Assembly: GCF_022844465.1 (NCBI RefSeq) | Contig: NZ_JALHLP010000001.1 | Location: 186,001-250,000 of the forward strand | DNA: 64,000 nucleotides | Origin: Bradyrhizobium sp. | GTDB lineage: Bacteria > Pseudomonadota > Alphaproteobacteria > Rhizobiales > Xanthobacteraceae | Reading direction: 5' to 3' | Shown here: piece by piece, positions 35,595-49,032 of the stretch | Layout: each line of letters begins with the position of its first letter | Position numbering within the stretch: position 1 is the stretch's first letter | Notes under the pieces: model-generated | Database searches by the model: none | What the model saw: only the letters and a program-made list of their open reading frames with translations | What the model was told of the DNA's origin: nothing | Made by a program: the position numbers and the translations under genes

Positions 35595-38021
35595 TCAATG
35601 CGCGGTCAGTCCGCCGGCCGCTTCGTCGGACGCGTCGGGCTTCACTTCGACCTTGGTGTCCTCTTCCCAGACGATCGGCACCGGGGTGCGGACCAGCGCT
35701 TTAGCCACGGCCTCGTCCAGCCGTGCGACCGGGATGATCTCCATGCCGCCCTTGATCGCATCGGAAATCTCCGTGAGATCCTTGGCGTTGTCCTCGGGGA
35801 TCAGCACCGTCTTGATGCCGCCGCGGGCGGCCGCCAGCAGCTTCTCCTTGAGGCCGCCGATCGGCAGCACGCGCCCTCGCAAGGTAATCTCGCCGGTCAT
35901 GGCGACATCATGCCGGACCGGAATGCCGGTCATGACCGAGATGATCGCGGTCGCCATCGCCACGCCCGCCGACGGCCCGTCCTTCGGGGTCGCTCCCTCG
36001 GGCACGTGGACGTGGATGTCGCGGCGGTCGAACATCGGCGGCTCGATGCCATAAACGATCGCCCGCGAGCGGACGTAGGACGCCGCCGCCGAGATCGACT
36101 CCTTCATCACGTCGCGCAGATTGCCGGTGACCGTCATCTTGCCCTTGCCCGGCATCATGACGCCCTCGATGGTCAGCAGCTCGCCGCCGACATCGGTCCA
36201 GGCCAGACCGGTGACGATGCCGACCTGCGGCTCGCTCTCGATCTCGCCGAAACGGTACTTCGGCACGCCGAGGAACTCTTCCAGCGCCTTCTCGGTGACC
36301 CTGACCGACTTCTTCTTGGAGATCATCAGCTCCTTCACCGCCTTGCGGGCGAGTGTCGACAGCTCACGCTCCAGGTTACGCACGCCCGCTTCGCGGGTGT
36401 AGCGGCGGATCATCAGCAGCAAGGCATCGTCGTCGATCGACCATTCCTTGGAATCCAGGCCATGCTTGGAGATCGCGTTCGGGATCAGGTGCTTGCGCGC
36501 GATCTCGACCTTCTCGTTCTCGGTGTAGCCGGCGATCCGGATGATCTCCATGCGGTCCATCAGCGGGCCGGGAATGTTGAGCGTATTCGCGGTCGTGATG
36601 AACATGACGCTGGAAAGGTCGTAGTCGACCTCCAGATAATGGTCGGCAAAGGTGCCGTTCTGCTCGGGGTCCAGGACCTCAAGCAGCGCCGAGGACGGAT
36701 CGCCGCGGAAATCGGCGCCCATCTTGTCGATCTCGTCGAGCAGGAACAGCGGATTCGAGCTCTTGGCCTTGCGCATCGACTGGATGATCTTGCCGGGCAT
36801 CGAGCCGATATAGGTGCGGCGGTGACCGCGGATCTCGGCCTCGTCCCTGACGCCGCCGAGCGACACGCGGACGAATTCGCGCCCCGTGGCTTTCGCGATC
36901 GACTTGCCGAGCGAGGTCTTGCCAACGCCGGGAGGCCCGACCAGGCACAGGATCGGTCCGGTCAGCTTGTTGGCGCGCGACTGAACCGCAAGGTACTCGA
37001 CGATGCGGTCCTTGACCTTCTCCAGCCCATAATGGTCGTTGTCCAGCACTGCCTGCGCGGCCACGAGGTCCTTCTTGACCTTGGACTTCTTGTTCCACGG
37101 AATCGACAGCAGCCAGTCGAGATAGTTGCGCACGACGGTGGCCTCCGCCGACATCGGCGACATCTGCCGCAGTTTCTTCAATTCATGCTGCGCCTTCTCG
37201 CGCGCTTCCTTGGAAAGCTTGGTCTTGGCGATCTTTTCTTCCAGGTCCGCCAGCTCGTCGCGACCCTCGTCGTCGCCGAGCTCCTTCTGGATCGCCTTCA
37301 TCTGCTCGTTCAGATAATACTCGCGCTGGGTCTTCTCCATCTGCCGCTTGACGCGCGAGCGGATGCGCTTCTCGACCTGCAGCACCGAGATCTCGCTCTC
37401 CATCAGGCCGAGCACCTTCTCCAGGCGCTGCGTGACCGACAACGTCTCCAGGATGCCCTGGCGATCGGCGATCTTGACGGCGAGATGCTGGGCAACCTGG
37501 TCGCTGAGCTTGGCGAAATCGGTGATCGACTGGACCACGCCGACCACTTCGGCTGAGATCTTCTTGTTCAGCTTCACATAGCTTTCGAAATCGGACACAA
37601 CCGAGCGCGCCAGGGCTTCGGCTTCAACCGAAGTGGCGTCGGTGTCGGCGAGCGCCACCGCGGTGGCCTCGTAATATTCGCTGCGGTCGGAATATTTCTG
37701 CACGCGCGCGCGCTCCAGCCCTTCGACCAGCACCTTCACGGTGCCGTCGGGGAGCTTCAGGAGCTGCAGGACGCTGGCAAGCGTACCGACCTCATAGATC
37801 GATTCCGGGCTTGGATCATCGTCGGAGGCATTCTTCTGGGTCGCCAGCAGGATCAGCGCGTCGTTCTTCATCACCTCTTCGAGCGCGCGGATCGATTTCT
37901 CGCGACCGACGAACAGTGGCACGATCATGTGCGGAAAAACGACGATGTCGCGCAGCGGCAGCACCGGGTAGGCGTGGCTTTCGCCGAGAACGATGGTTGG
38001 CCGGGTTTTCGGGGTGGTCAT
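35595..38021 (-). CDS. lon: ATP-dependent protease Lon
   Basis: 808-residue cytoplasmic AAA+ serine protease that degrades misfolded and regulatory proteins. N-terminal LAN domain ([15 protein letters not shown]), Walker [10 protein letters not shown], Walker [11 protein letters not shown] and the protease domain with the catalytic Ser in [12 protein letters not shown] and the Lys in [10 protein letters not shown]. The start [10 protein letters not shown] at 38021 is the usual one; the in-frame extension to 38066 lacks support. The gene belongs to the tig-clpP-clpX-lon series. Confidence 0.97.
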   Translation of the reverse strand: MTTPKTRPTIVLGESHAYPVLPLRDIVVFPHMIVPLFVGREKSIRALEEVMKNDALILLATQKNASDDDPSPESIYEVGTLASVLQLLKLPDGTVKVLVEGLERARVQKYSDRSEYYEATAVALADTDATSVEAEALARSVVSDFESYVKLNKKISAEVVGVVQSITDFAKLSDQVAQHLAVKIADRQGILETLSVTQRLEKVLGLMESEISVLQVEKRIRSRVKRQMEKTQREYYLNEQMKAIQKELGDDEGRDELADLEEKIAKTKLSKEAREKAQHELKKLRQMSPMSAEATVVRNYLDWLLSIPWNKKSKVKKDLVAAQAVLDNDHYGLEKVKDRIVEYLAVQSRANKLTGPILCLVGPPGVGKTSLGKSIAKATGREFVRVSLGGVRDEAEIRGHRRTYIGSMPGKIIQSMRKAKSSNPLFLLDEIDKMGADFRGDPSSALLEVLDPEQNGTFADHYLEVDYDLSSVMFITTANTLNIPGPLMDRMEIIRIAGYTENEKVEIARKHLIPNAISKHGLDSKEWSIDDDALLLMIRRYTREAGVRNLERELSTLARKAVKELMISKKKSVRVTEKALEEFLGVPKYRFGEIESEPQVGIVTGLAWTDVGGELLTIEGVMMPGKGKMTVTGNLRDVMKESISAAASYVRSRAIVYGIEPPMFDRRDIHVHVPEGATPKDGPSAGVAMATAIISVMTGIPVRHDVAMTGEITLRGRVLPIGGLKEKLLAAARGGIKTVLIPEDNAKDLTEISDAIKGGMEIIPVARLDEAVAKALVRTPVPIVWEEDTKVEVKPDASDEAAGGLTAH

Positions 38022-38333
38022 GGCCCATTCCTTCTGTTGTGCCCCCTTGCACGCAGTCCGCTGCACTTAAGCGCAACCGCCACAAGGTGCCGGGAGGTTC
38101 CGGGTCGTTTGGCCGCCTTCGCAGCCCGCGTCTACCGGATCTTCTTGCGACGAATCTCTAGCATGAATTCGTCGCCGAGAGCATTAGGTGGCTATCGACC
38201 ATGGGGGTGTCAAGTCGCGGAAAAGCGCCCTGTTTTCGAGGCAACCTCCGCAAAAAACAGCTACGCTACACCGGCCGCCGGAGCATCCGGCAGCCGCGTG
38301 AACCAGTGGCAGGATCTAACCGCGCGGGCGCGG
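38022..38333. other. Intergenic region between clpX and lon
   Basis: 312 bases that must hold the lon promoter (leftward). I see no gene, tRNA or strong hairpin; the rightward frames through it are antisense shadows of clpX and lon. Confidence 0.5.
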
Positions 38334-39608
<1,275 letters not shown>

Positions 39609-40022
39609 TCCTGTCTCCGTCCGCCGTTCGACCCGTTACCCGATCGACCCATTCCGGCGCAAGCGCCGGACCTGAAAAGTAAATAGAGCAAATTCCGTAC
39701 CAGAACAGACCCTAAACACGTCACGCACCGTGAGAATCACGGCTTTCTCGAATCCCCCGCGACCGTTTCCGATCCTTCACAGCCAACCATGCTGACACCC
39801 TACTATCAAGAATTCGCTAATCGGTCGCGGTCGGGGCACCGTGACAATAGCGTGATTTAGGGCCCTCGCACCGGGCGAAATGGACGAAATCGCCCGAGCG
39901 TTGCGCGATTGCCACGCCGCCAACCGGCACGAAAGCGGAACTTGCTCCCCGTCGGCGCTTGGCGCCCCTGCGCCAACAGATCGGCTGTTTTCAACCAACC
40001 GTTAAGGTGAACGCAATGCCCA
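39609..40022. other. Intergenic region between clpP and clpX
   Basis: 414 bases on the path from clpP to clpX. A short leftward frame at 39777-39998 has no ribosome site or family resemblance. The length suggests that clpX has its own promoter here, but none stands out by eye. Confidence 0.5.
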
Positions 40023-40658
40023 TTACGGGATTTTGGTCATCGCGGCTTCCTCGGGGCGCTTGTCGATCACCTTGTCGACGATCCCGAAGTCGCGGGCCAT
40101 GTCGGCGGTCAGGAACTTGTCGCGCTCCAGCGCGTCCTCGATCGCCTTGTAGGTCTGCCCGGTGTGCTTCACGTAAATCTCGTTCAGGCGCTTCTTAAGA
40201 TTGAGGATCTCCTGGGCATGCAACATGATGTCGGTGGCCTGGCCCTGGAACCCGCCGGAGGGCTGGTGCACCATGATGCGCGAATTCGGCAGCGAGAAGC
40301 GCATGTCCTTCTGGCCGGCGGCCAGCAGCAGCGAACCCATCGAGGCCGCCTGGCCGGTACAAAGCGTCGATACCGGCGGGCGGATGAACTGCATGGTGTC
40401 GTAGATCGCAAGCCCCGATGTCACCACGCCGCCGGGCGAGTTGATGTACATCGAGATTTCCTTTTTCGGGTTCTCGGCTTCGAGGAACAGAAGCTGCGCG
40501 ACAACCAGCGTCGACATGCCGTCCTCGACCGGACCGGTCATGAAGATGATGCGCTCCTTCAGCAGGCGCGAGAAAATGTCGTAGGCGCGTTCACCGCGGT
40601 TGGTCTGCTCGACCACCATCGGAACGAGGTTCATGTAGGTTTCGACGGGATCGCGCAT
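40023..40658 (-). CDS. clpP: ATP-dependent Clp protease proteolytic subunit ClpP
   Basis: 211-residue serine protease that forms tetradecamer chambers with ClpX or ClpA. Catalytic Ser in [14 protein letters not shown], His in [13 protein letters not shown], Asp in the following helix region. An N-terminal stretch ([19 protein letters not shown]) includes the usual processed propeptide. Two direct repeats lie just upstream of the start codon. Confidence 0.97.
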   Translation of the reverse strand: MRDPVETYMNLVPMVVEQTNRGERAYDIFSRLLKERIIFMTGPVEDGMSTLVVAQLLFLEAENPKKEISMYINSPGGVVTSGLAIYDTMQFIRPPVSTLCTGQAASMGSLLLAAGQKDMRFSLPNSRIMVHQPSGGFQGQATDIMLHAQEILNLKKRLNEIYVKHTGQTYKAIEDALERDKFLTADMARDFGIVDKVIDKRPEEAAMTKIP

Positions 40659-41013
40659 TAGTCACCCCAGGGGTTCAAGACGGACAAGGTTCACGGCAGA
40701 AGCGGGTTCAAGACGGACAAGGGTTCAAGCACAGAATCAGGCGGGTGGGCGACCCTCCGTCGGCAAGACCGCCAATCCGTGGCTGGTCGCGATTTGCCGC
40801 GCGTCGGACGGACGCCCCGTGATGCAGGACTTCAGCACAGGGCTCATGTTAACGAGCCGCCCACAGATATGGGCCAATTTCCCGGCCACAAGACCGGAGC
40901 ATTGCGCGCCGAAGGCGCGGAGTTCAAGCTGATTCGCGGGCAATCTCATAGCGACAGATTCGGTCGCCAAGGCGCCTGCGCCGTTCACGATTAGTGTCAG
41001 CGCGCCAAATCCG
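40659..41013. other. Intergenic region between tig and clpP with tandem repeat
   Basis: 355 bases containing the clpP promoter region. The part next to clpP holds the 19-bp direct repeats at 40671-40722. Short frames on both strands (for example 40737-40988 leftward) have no ribosome site or recognisable domain. Confidence 0.5.
40671..40722. repeat. Two direct repeats of 19 bp upstream of clpP
   Basis: GGGTTCAAGACGGACAAGG occurs at 40671-40689 and 40704-40722 (33-base period); a partial third unit (GGGTTCAAGC) follows from 40721. The repeats begin 13 bases upstream of the clpP ATG, so they are in its leader or promoter. Confidence 0.75.
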
Positions 41014-42372
41014 TCAGGCCGCGCTCTTCTCCTCGTCCTCCTTGAGCAGGTCTTCGCGAGAGACCTTCTTCTCGGTCACATTGGCGAGCTCAAGGATGAA
41101 ATCGACCACCTTGTCCTCATAGATCGGCGCCCGAAGCTGGGCCAGCGCGTTGGCGTTGCTGCGATAGAAGTCCCAGACTTCCTTTTCGCGGCCCGGCATC
41201 TGGCGCGCGCGCTCGATCACCGCGCGGCCGACCTCGTCGTCGGTCACGGTGATCTTGTTCTTTTCGCCGATCTCCGACAGCACCAGGCCCAGCCGGACGC
41301 GGCGATCGGCGATCTTGCGGTACTCTTCCTTCGCGGCCTCCTCGGTGGTGTCCTCGTCGGCGAAGGTTTTCCCAGAGGATTCCATCTCGGCCTTGATCGA
41401 GTTCCACATCAGGTTGAACTCTTCCTCGATCAGCGAGGGCGGCGCCTCGAATTTGTGGCTGTCGTCGAGACGATCGAGCAGCGCCCGCTTGACGCGCTGG
41501 CGCGTGGCGCCGGCGAATTCGGCGACCAGACGCTCGCGCGCGGCTTCCTTCAGCTTGTCCAGCGATTCCAGGCCCAGCGTCTTGGCGAACGCGTCGTCGA
41601 TGGTGGTTTCGCCGGGGGCCTCGATCAGGGTCGCCGTGGTTTCGAACTCGGCCGGCTGGCCGGCCAGCTTGTCATTGGCGTAGTTCTTCGGGAACGACAC
41701 CTTCAGCGTGCGGGTTTCGCCGGCGCCCATGCCGATCAGCTGTTCCTCGAATCCGGGGATGAACTGCGCCGCGCCGATCACCACCTGGATGCCCTCGCCG
41801 GCACCGCCATCGAACGGCACGCCGTCGATGCTGCCCTTGAAGCTGATGGTGACGCGGTCGCCGCTTTCGGCCTTGGCGCCGTCGGCCTTGGCCGTGTAGG
41901 GGCGGCTCTGGTCGGCGATCCGCTTGATCGCTTCATCGACGTCGGCATCGCTGACCTCGACCACCGGCTTCTCGACCGTGAAGGTCTTGAAATCGGCGAG
42001 CTGGATCGTCGGCACGACCTCGATCGCAACCGTGTAGGTCAGGTCGCTCTTGCCGGCCAGAAGCTCCTCGACCTCCTTGGCCTCGGTCGGCATGGTGATC
42101 TTCGGCTCGGTCGCGAGGCGAAAACCCCGGTCGGTGAAAATCTGCGAGTTGGTGTCGCGAATGGTCTGGTCGATCGTCTCGGCCATCACCGAGCGGCCGT
42201 ACACCTTTTTCAGGTGGCTCACCGGCACCTTGCCGGGGCGGAAGCCGTTCAGCTTCACCTTGTCCTTGAGGTCGATCAGCTTGGCGTCGGCCTTGGCATC
42301 GAGATCGGACGCGGGAACGCTGATCTTGAACTCGTGCTTCAATCCCTCTGCGAGGGTTTCGGTGACCTGCAT
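41014..42372 (-). CDS. tig: Trigger factor
   Basis: 452-residue ribosome-associated folding chaperone. The ribosome-binding signature is [19 protein letters not shown] (about 45-63); a PPIase (FKBP-type) domain follows ([20 protein letters not shown]) and then the helical C-terminal arms. The start [15 protein letters not shown] at 42372 is the standard trigger-factor start; the longer frame to 43167 is chance. tRNA-Leu lies just upstream. Confidence 0.96.
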   Translation of the reverse strand: MQVTETLAEGLKHEFKISVPASDLDAKADAKLIDLKDKVKLNGFRPGKVPVSHLKKVYGRSVMAETIDQTIRDTNSQIFTDRGFRLATEPKITMPTEAKEVEELLAGKSDLTYTVAIEVVPTIQLADFKTFTVEKPVVEVSDADVDEAIKRIADQSRPYTAKADGAKAESGDRVTISFKGSIDGVPFDGGAGEGIQVVIGAAQFIPGFEEQLIGMGAGETRTLKVSFPKNYANDKLAGQPAEFETTATLIEAPGETTIDDAFAKTLGLESLDKLKEAARERLVAEFAGATRQRVKRALLDRLDDSHKFEAPPSLIEEEFNLMWNSIKAEMESSGKTFADEDTTEEAAKEEYRKIADRRVRLGLVLSEIGEKNKITVTDDEVGRAVIERARQMPGREKEVWDFYRSNANALAQLRAPIYEDKVVDFILELANVTEKKVSREDLLKEDEEKSAA

Positions 42373-42527
42373 GGTGTCAATCTTCTTCTGCTGCGTCGGG
42401 CCAAATCGCCCCGACAGTGTCAATTGGGTCAACGGCGTGGCCTTGCAGCCTGCGCCGGTCGTCAGCTGAGTCTCGCCCCCCTCGGCGGACCCATCGAAAT
42501 TCGTCATGCAAACGCCGGATAAGCGCT

Positions 42528-42612
42528 TGGTGCGGGCGGAGGGACTCGAACCCCCACAACTTTCGTCACTGGAACCTAAATCCAGCGCGTCTACCAGTTC
42601 CGCCACGCCCGC
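42528..42612 (-). tRNA. tRNA-Leu (anticodon TAG)
   Basis: 85 bases with encoded CCA and a long variable arm, as expected for a class II tRNA. Acceptor stem GCGGGCG/CGCCCGC, anticodon stem CTGGA/TCCAG with loop TTTAGGT giving TAG, T-loop GGTTCGAGTCC. Confidence 0.97.
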
Positions 42613-42783
42613 GCGAAAGCATCCATACCCGGCCGCGATGCCGCGGGCGGCGGGCTTATAACACGCGCCCGCCCGTTCGCAGCAAAAAAATGGCCCGTTG
42701 CGACGGCGCGAGGGAAAGGTGTCGGCGCTGGCGCGTTCTCCGGAAAAGCAAGAGCGGTTCGCGCTGGACAGACCGATCAGAAA

Positions 42784-44112
42784 ATGGTCCGCATCGGCGC
42801 GATGGCAAGCCCCAACGCCCTGCTGGATCGACGCGTGCTGCTCGCAGGTTTGGGCGCGACCGCCATCGCCCCGAGCCGGGCCGTGCGAGCCGCGGCCCAG
42901 GGCCGGCCGCGACTCGCCCTGCAGGCCGGAACCGACAGCCTCGCGCTTCTGGCGGGCGCCCCGCTGTCGCCGATCTGGTCGCTGCAGGGGCCGGAGCTGC
43001 GCTTCAAGCGCGGCGACACCGTCGAGATCGCGTTCGAGAACGCACTGCTGGTGCCCGCGGTCCTCAACTGGCGGGGCATTGACGGCATCCCCACCGCCGA
43101 ACCGCTGGCCGCCCGCGCGCCGCTGGCCCCCGGCGGCAGGCAGGCCGTGGAGCTGCCGCTGCGTCATGCCGGAACCTTCCTGGGCGAGCTCGGCCTGGTC
43201 GGGGATGGCCAGGCCCGGCCGTGCCGGGCGCGGGCGCTGGTGGTTGCGGAAACCGGGCCGGCGGCGGTGGACCGCGACGAGGTGCTGCTGGTCGAGGACT
43301 GGCGGGTCCGCGCCGACGGCACTGCGCTCGCGCCGGGCGGCGATCCCGGAAGCGCGACCCCGACCATGACGGTCAACGGCCGGACGACGTTCGAGATTTC
43401 AGCGCGCACCAATGAACGGGTCAGGCTTCGCTTCATCAATGGCGGCCAACGGACTGTCATCGCGATAAAAGTGGCCGACTTCGACGTTCGGGTGATGGCC
43501 ATGGACGGCCAGCCGGCCGAGCCCTTCCCGGCCCGCAACGGCGCGCTGGTGCTGGCGCCGGGTGGCCGGGTCGATGCCTTCATCGACGTGACCGCGGCGG
43601 CGGGCAGTTCCGCCGCCATCCTGCTCCATGACGGCAGGGAGGCCCGTCCGGTCGGCAAGCTTGTCGTGGCCAACGAACCGCCGGCCCGCGCCGCCGCGCT
43701 GCCCGCGGCCGCCCCGCTGCCCGCCAACGGCCTTCCCGACCGGCTCGACCTCAAGAGCGCCTTGCGGGTCGACCTGGCCCTTGGCGCCCCCCAGGCCGGC
43801 TGGATCCCGCCGGCGGCCTTCGCCACGACGGCGGCGCCGGCATTCCGCGCTAGGGCGGGCCGGGTGGTGCTGCTGGCGCTGACCAACCGCGCCGCCGTCG
43901 CCACCGTGTTCCATCTCCACGGCCATCATTTCCGGCTGCTGGACCGGCTCGACGACGGCTGGAAGCCGTTCTGGCTGGATACGCTGGCGATCGAACCCGG
44001 CCAGACCCAGCGCGTCGCGTTCCAGGCCGAACATGCCGGACGCTGGCTGATCGAATCCGTTGCAACCGACTGGGCCGCGCCGCGGCTGGTCCGGTGGTAC
44101 AGTGTCGAGTGA
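42784..44112 (+). CDS. Degenerate multicopper-oxidase-like protein (FtsP/SufI-like), Tat-exported
   Basis: 442 residues in three cupredoxin-like domains. A twin-arginine leader ([15 protein letters not shown]) begins near residue 15. Most copper ligands are missing: the domain 1 HWHG site reads NWRG, the second pair reads GEL instead of HSH, and the C-terminal HCH...M block is replaced by [10 protein letters not shown]. Only HLHGHHF in domain 3 survives. It cannot assemble the type 1 and trinuclear centres, so it is not an oxidase. E. coli SufI/FtsP is a known copper-free relative acting in cell division under stress, which is a possible model. The gene is followed by the enolase-superfamily gene after 10 bases. 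Confidence 0.75.
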   Translation: MVRIGAMASPNALLDRRVLLAGLGATAIAPSRAVRAAAQGRPRLALQAGTDSLALLAGAPLSPIWSLQGPELRFKRGDTVEIAFENALLVPAVLNWRGIDGIPTAEPLAARAPLAPGGRQAVELPLRHAGTFLGELGLVGDGQARPCRARALVVAETGPAAVDRDEVLLVEDWRVRADGTALAPGGDPGSATPTMTVNGRTTFEISARTNERVRLRFINGGQRTVIAIKVADFDVRVMAMDGQPAEPFPARNGALVLAPGGRVDAFIDVTAAAGSSAAILLHDGREARPVGKLVVANEPPARAAALPAAAPLPANGLPDRLDLKSALRVDLALGAPQAGWIPPAAFATTAAPAFRARAGRVVLLALTNRAAVATVFHLHGHHFRLLDRLDDGWKPFWLDTLAIEPGQTQRVAFQAEHAGRWLIESVATDWAAPRLVRWYSVE

Positions 44113-44122
44113 GGAGACCACC

Positions 44123-45208
44123 ATGACCAAGTCCGTAGCCGCCATCCGCAGCGTCAAGGCCAGGGGCGTGGTGGCGCCGATCGCGCGGCCGGTCAGGACC
44201 GCCTTTTCGACCATCGACGCCGCGCCGCTGGTGCTGGTCGATGTCGAGACCGACCAGGGCGTTACCGGCCGCGCCTACCTCTTTGCCTACGCGCCGCTGA
44301 CCTTGAAACCGCTGGTGCACCTGATCGAGGAGATCGGGCGTGAACTGGTCGGCCGGCCGGTCGCGCCCTACGATCTGATGGCGGCGATGGACGCGAAATT
44401 CCGCCTGCTCGGCTGGCAAGGCCTGGTCGGCATGGCGGTCTCCGGCCTCGACATGGCCTATTGGGACGCGCTTGGCCTGATCGCCGGTCGCCCGGTGGCC
44501 GAACTGCTCGGGGGATCGGCGCGCCCGATCAAGGCCTATGACAGCTACGGCGCGGTCGATCCGGCAAAGGACGACAAGTCGCTGCGCCGCTCGCTGGAGC
44601 AGGGCTTTCGCGGCATCAAGATCAAGGGCGGCCTCGGCGATGCCGCCGATGACGAGCGCATGGTCAGCGGCGTGCGCGCCTTGCTCGGCCCCGACATCGC
44701 GCTGATGATCGACTTCAACCAGTCGCTGGATCCGGCCGAAGCCACCCGCCGCATCGAACGCCTCGCGCCCTATGACCTGCACTGGATCGAAGAACCGGTG
44801 GCGCAGGAAAACCTGTCGGGACACGCCAAGGTGCGCGAGACCTCGCCGACGCCGATTCAGGCCGGCGAGAACTGGTGGTTCCCGCGCGGCTTCGCCGAAG
44901 CGATCGCGGCCGGAGCCTGCGATTTCATCATGCCCGATCTGATGAAATGCGGCGGCGTCACCGGCTGGCTTCAGGTCGCAGCCCAAGCCGAAGCCGCCAG
45001 CATCCCGATGTCGAGCCACCTGTTCGCCGAGGCCAGCGCCCACACGCTGGCGGTGACGCCGACCGCGCACTGGCTCGAATTCCTCGACCTCGCCCGCGCC
45101 ATCCTCGCGCATCCCGCCGAGATCGTCGATGGCGCGCTCACCGCGCGAGGTCCGGGCCTTGGGCTGGAATGGAACGAGGCGGCGGTGGCGAAATATCTGG
45201 TGTCATAA
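44123..45208 (+). CDS. Mandelate racemase/muconate-lactonizing-type enzyme (enolase superfamily)
   Basis: 361 residues. The barrel catalytic set is readable: FRGIKIKGG (Lys-x-Lys base), LMIDFNQSL (metal Asp), HWIEEPV (metal Glu), IQAGENWWF (metal Glu), and the MSSHLFAEASAH His on the other face. This is the mandelate racemase pattern with both Lys and His bases. Substrate, an acid sugar or aromatic hydroxy acid, is unknown. GAGGAG precedes the ATG at 44123. Confidence 0.85.
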   Translation: MTKSVAAIRSVKARGVVAPIARPVRTAFSTIDAAPLVLVDVETDQGVTGRAYLFAYAPLTLKPLVHLIEEIGRELVGRPVAPYDLMAAMDAKFRLLGWQGLVGMAVSGLDMAYWDALGLIAGRPVAELLGGSARPIKAYDSYGAVDPAKDDKSLRRSLEQGFRGIKIKGGLGDAADDERMVSGVRALLGPDIALMIDFNQSLDPAEATRRIERLAPYDLHWIEEPVAQENLSGHAKVRETSPTPIQAGENWWFPRGFAEAIAAGACDFIMPDLMKCGGVTGWLQVAAQAEAASIPMSSHLFAEASAHTLAVTPTAHWLEFLDLARAILAHPAEIVDGALTARGPGLGLEWNEAAVAKYLVS

Positions 45209-45217
45209 GCTGCGCTC

Positions 45218-46717
45218 TCAATACTCGATCCCGAACGCGTCATAGAGGCGGCGGAACACCGCCGGCAGCACTTCGGTCAAATCCTCCGCGATCAGGCCGG
45301 GGCCGGCCTCGCGGGCGGCTTCGCCGTGCATCCAGACGCCGATGCAGGCCGCCTCGAACGCCGGCACGGCTTGCGCCAGCATCGCCGCGATCATTCCCGC
45401 CAGTACGTCGCCGGCGCCGGCGGTCGCAAGCCAGGGCGGTGCGTTGGCCGCGATCATCGCGCGTCCGTCCGGCGCGGCAACCACCGTATCCGGCCCCTTC
45501 AACAGCACGATCGCGCCGCAGCGTTCGGCGGCGGCGCGCACCCGCTCGAGTTTCGAGCGGCCGGGGTGCTTGTTGCTGATATCGCTGAACAGGCGCGGAA
45601 ACTCGCCCTCATGCGGGGTCAGCACCACCTGCGGGTCGGCGCTGGTCTTGATCGATTCAAACAACCGTTCGGGCGCTTCGGCGAAACTCGTCAGCGCGTC
45701 GGCGTCCAGCACAAGGCCGCGTCGCGCCGACAAGGCGGCATGAACGAGGTCGCGCGTCCGCGCGCCGACGCCGGCGCCCGGCCCGATCACCACAGCGTTG
45801 AGCCGCCGGTCGTCCAGCATCCCGGCGAATTCGACCGGGGTGTCGACGGCGCGGACCATGACCGCGGTCAGCGCCGTCGCATTGACGGCCAGCGCATCGC
45901 GGGGCGAGGCGAGCGTCACCAACCCGGCCCCTGCCCGCAGCGCAGCCCGCGCCGCCAGCCGCGCCGCGCCCGTCGACGCCAGTTCTCCTGAAAGCACGAC
46001 GGCATGGCCGCGGGCGTATTTGTGACCGTCGATTTCGGGCACCGGGAACGAGGTCCGCCAGCTTTGCGGAATGTTCTCCGATGTCTGCGGGCGGATTTCG
46101 TCGAGCACGCGCGGATCGATGCCGATGTCGGCGACGCGGACGCGGCCGCAATGCTTGCGCCCCGGCATCAGCAGATGCGCCGGTTTGCGACGGAAGAAGG
46201 TGACGGTCTCCACGGCGTTGATCGCCGCGCCCATCACCGCGCCGGATGTGCCGTTGATTCCGCTCGGCAGATCGACCGAGAGCACGGGGGCGCCGTTGGC
46301 GTTGATCGCCTCGATCATCGCGAGCGGCTCGCCCGTCACCGACCGATCGAGTCCGGCGCCGAACAGGGCGTCGATGATCAGCGCCGGCTTGCCGATCGCC
46401 TGCGGATTGAACGGCAGCACCGGATATTTCCAGCCGCGCGCGGCCAGCGCCGCGTCGCCCTGCAGGCTGTCGCGGTCGCAGAGCAGAATGACCGAGACGT
46501 CGCGGTCGCGCGCGGCAAGTTCGGCGGCCGCCACGAAGCCGTCACCGCCATTGTTGCCGCCGCCCGCGACCACCACGATCGGCCCCTCCCCGACGAGGTC
46601 CATCGCGGCCTCGGCCACGGCCTGTCCCGCGCTCATCATCAGGGCGAAGCCGGGCGTGCCGGCGGCAATCGTCAACCGGTCCGCACGCTCCATCTCGGTG
46701 GTCGTCAAAACTTCCAT
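45218..46717 (-). CDS. nnr: Bifunctional NAD(P)H-hydrate epimerase / ADP-dependent NAD(P)H-hydrate dehydratase
   Basis: 499-residue repair enzyme restoring damaged (hydrated) NADH and NADPH. The N-terminal epimerase domain (YjeF_N) has VVVAGGGNNGGDGFVAA; the C-terminal dehydratase domain (carbohydrate-kinase-like) has VVIGPGAGVG, VLTPHEGEFPRLF and the ATP-site AGAGDVLAGMIAA. The ATG at 46717 with GAGGG upstream is chosen over a TTG two codons earlier. The gene is divergent from glnB, the usual order in alphaproteobacteria. Confidence 0.93.
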   Translation of the reverse strand: MEVLTTTEMERADRLTIAAGTPGFALMMSAGQAVAEAAMDLVGEGPIVVVAGGGNNGGDGFVAAAELAARDRDVSVILLCDRDSLQGDAALAARGWKYPVLPFNPQAIGKPALIIDALFGAGLDRSVTGEPLAMIEAINANGAPVLSVDLPSGINGTSGAVMGAAINAVETVTFFRRKPAHLLMPGRKHCGRVRVADIGIDPRVLDEIRPQTSENIPQSWRTSFPVPEIDGHKYARGHAVVLSGELASTGAARLAARAALRAGAGLVTLASPRDALAVNATALTAVMVRAVDTPVEFAGMLDDRRLNAVVIGPGAGVGARTRDLVHAALSARRGLVLDADALTSFAEAPERLFESIKTSADPQVVLTPHEGEFPRLFSDISNKHPGRSKLERVRAAAERCGAIVLLKGPDTVVAAPDGRAMIAANAPPWLATAGAGDVLAGMIAAMLAQAVPAFEAACIGVWMHGEAAREAGPGLIAEDLTEVLPAVFRRLYDAFGIEY

Positions 46718-47430
<713 letters not shown>

Positions 47431-47596
47431 GCCGGGTGCTATCCGAATTTTGCGACCTAGAAGCAGGAAAAGGGGCTGTTTCGGCGGTCTTAATTTCGTT
47501 CGCGATGGCTCACCGGATCGTTTGCGAAATTTCGTCGTCGCTTTGAATGTTGTCGCTTTGCGTCCTGAAAAACGAGCGTACCAAAAAGGGGTATTC

Positions 47597-49006
47597 ATGA
47601 AGACCGCCAAAGACGTCCTGAAATCGATCAAGGACAACGACGTCAAATACGTCGATCTCCGCTTTACCGATCCGCGCGGCAAGTGGCAGCACGTGACTTT
47701 CGACATCGGCATGATCGACGAGGAAATCTTTGCCGAGGGCACGATGTTCGACGGCTCCTCGATCGCCGGCTGGAAGGCGATCAACGAATCCGACATGTGC
47801 CTGATGCCCGACCCGGTCACCGCAACGATCGATCCGTTCTTTGCCGAGACCACCATGGTCATCACCTGCGACGTGCTCGAGCCGACCACCGGCGAGCCCT
47901 ACAACCGCGACCCGCGCGGCATGGCCAAGAAGGCCGAGGCGATGGTCAAGTCGATGGGCGTCGGCGATACCATTTATTTCGGGCCCGAAGCCGAGTTCTT
48001 CGTCTTCGACGACGTCCGCTTCTCCTCCACTCCCTACAACACGGGCTTCAAGCTCGACTCCTCGGAATTGCCGACCAATTCCGACACCGAATATGAGGGC
48101 GGCAATCTCGGTCACCGCATCCGCACCAAGGGCGGCTACTTCCCGGTCCCCCCGCAGGACTCGGTGCAGGACATGCGCTCGGAAATGCTGGGCGCGATGG
48201 CCAAGATGGGCGTCAAGGTCGAGAAGCACCACCACGAAGTCGCTTCCGCCCAGCACGAACTCGGCATGAAGTTCGACACGCTGACGCTGATGGCCGACCA
48301 GATGCAGATCTACAAGTACTGCATCCACCAGGTCGCGCACATCTACGGCAAGACCGCCACCTTCATGCCGAAGCCGATCTACGGCGACAATGGTTCGGGC
48401 ATGCACTGCCACCAGTCGATCTGGAAGGGCGGCAAGCCGGTGTTCGCCGGCAACAAGTACGCCGACCTCTCGGAAACCTGCCTGCATTACATCGGCGGCA
48501 TCATCAAGCACGCCAAGGCGATCAACGCCTTCACCAACCCGTCGACCAACTCCTACAAGCGCCTGGTCCCCGGTTATGAAGCCCCCGTGCTGCTGGCCTA
48601 CTCCGCGCGCAACCGCTCGGCCTCGTGCCGCATTCCCTACACCGCCAACCCGAAGGCCAAGCGCGTCGAAGTCCGCTTCCCCGACCCGATGGCCAATCCC
48701 TATCTCGCCTTCGCCGCGATGCTGATGGCCGGCCTCGACGGCATCAAGAACAAGACCGATCCCGGTCCGGCGATGGACAAGGACCTCTACGATCTGCCGA
48801 AGGAAGAGCTGAAGCAGATCCCGACGGTTTGCGGCAGCCTGCGCGAGGCGCTGGAAAACCTCGACAAGGACCGCGGCTTCCTCAAGAACGGCGGCGTGTT
48901 CGACGACGATTTCATCGACAGCTATATCGAGCTGAAGATGACCGAGGTCGAGCGCTTCGAGATGACCCCGCACCCAGTCGAATTCGACATGTACTATTCG
49001 CTGTAA
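47597..49006 (+). CDS. glnA: Glutamine synthetase type I
   Basis: 469-residue dodecameric ligase forming glutamine from glutamate, ammonia and ATP. Signatures: [17 protein letters not shown] near the start, the ATP-binding [19 protein letters not shown], the glutamate site [18 protein letters not shown], and the adenylylation tyrosine region [12 protein letters not shown]. The ATG at 47597 gives the family length; the in-frame region from 47450 precedes the true start. Confidence 0.97.
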   Translation: MKTAKDVLKSIKDNDVKYVDLRFTDPRGKWQHVTFDIGMIDEEIFAEGTMFDGSSIAGWKAINESDMCLMPDPVTATIDPFFAETTMVITCDVLEPTTGEPYNRDPRGMAKKAEAMVKSMGVGDTIYFGPEAEFFVFDDVRFSSTPYNTGFKLDSSELPTNSDTEYEGGNLGHRIRTKGGYFPVPPQDSVQDMRSEMLGAMAKMGVKVEKHHHEVASAQHELGMKFDTLTLMADQMQIYKYCIHQVAHIYGKTATFMPKPIYGDNGSGMHCHQSIWKGGKPVFAGNKYADLSETCLHYIGGIIKHAKAINAFTNPSTNSYKRLVPGYEAPVLLAYSARNRSASCRIPYTANPKAKRVEVRFPDPMANPYLAFAAMLMAGLDGIKNKTDPGPAMDKDLYDLPKEELKQIPTVCGSLREALENLDKDRGFLKNGGVFDDDFIDSYIELKMTEVERFEMTPHPVEFDMYYSL

Positions 49007-49032
49007 CGGCGAACAGCACCGCTGGGACGATG

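Noticed and set aside
35460..37556. Long rightward frame (698 codons) opposite lon
   Set aside because: Antisense shadow of the well-supported lon gene; His/Arg/Asp-rich composition, no ribosome site and no domain. Long antisense frames are common in high-GC DNA.
39777..39998. Leftward 73-codon frame between clpP and clpX
   Set aside because: No ribosome site, biased composition and no domain.
47510..48973. Leftward frame of 487 codons opposite glnA
   Set aside because: Shadow of glnA, with the same His/Val/Gly-rich pattern as other antisense frames of the window.
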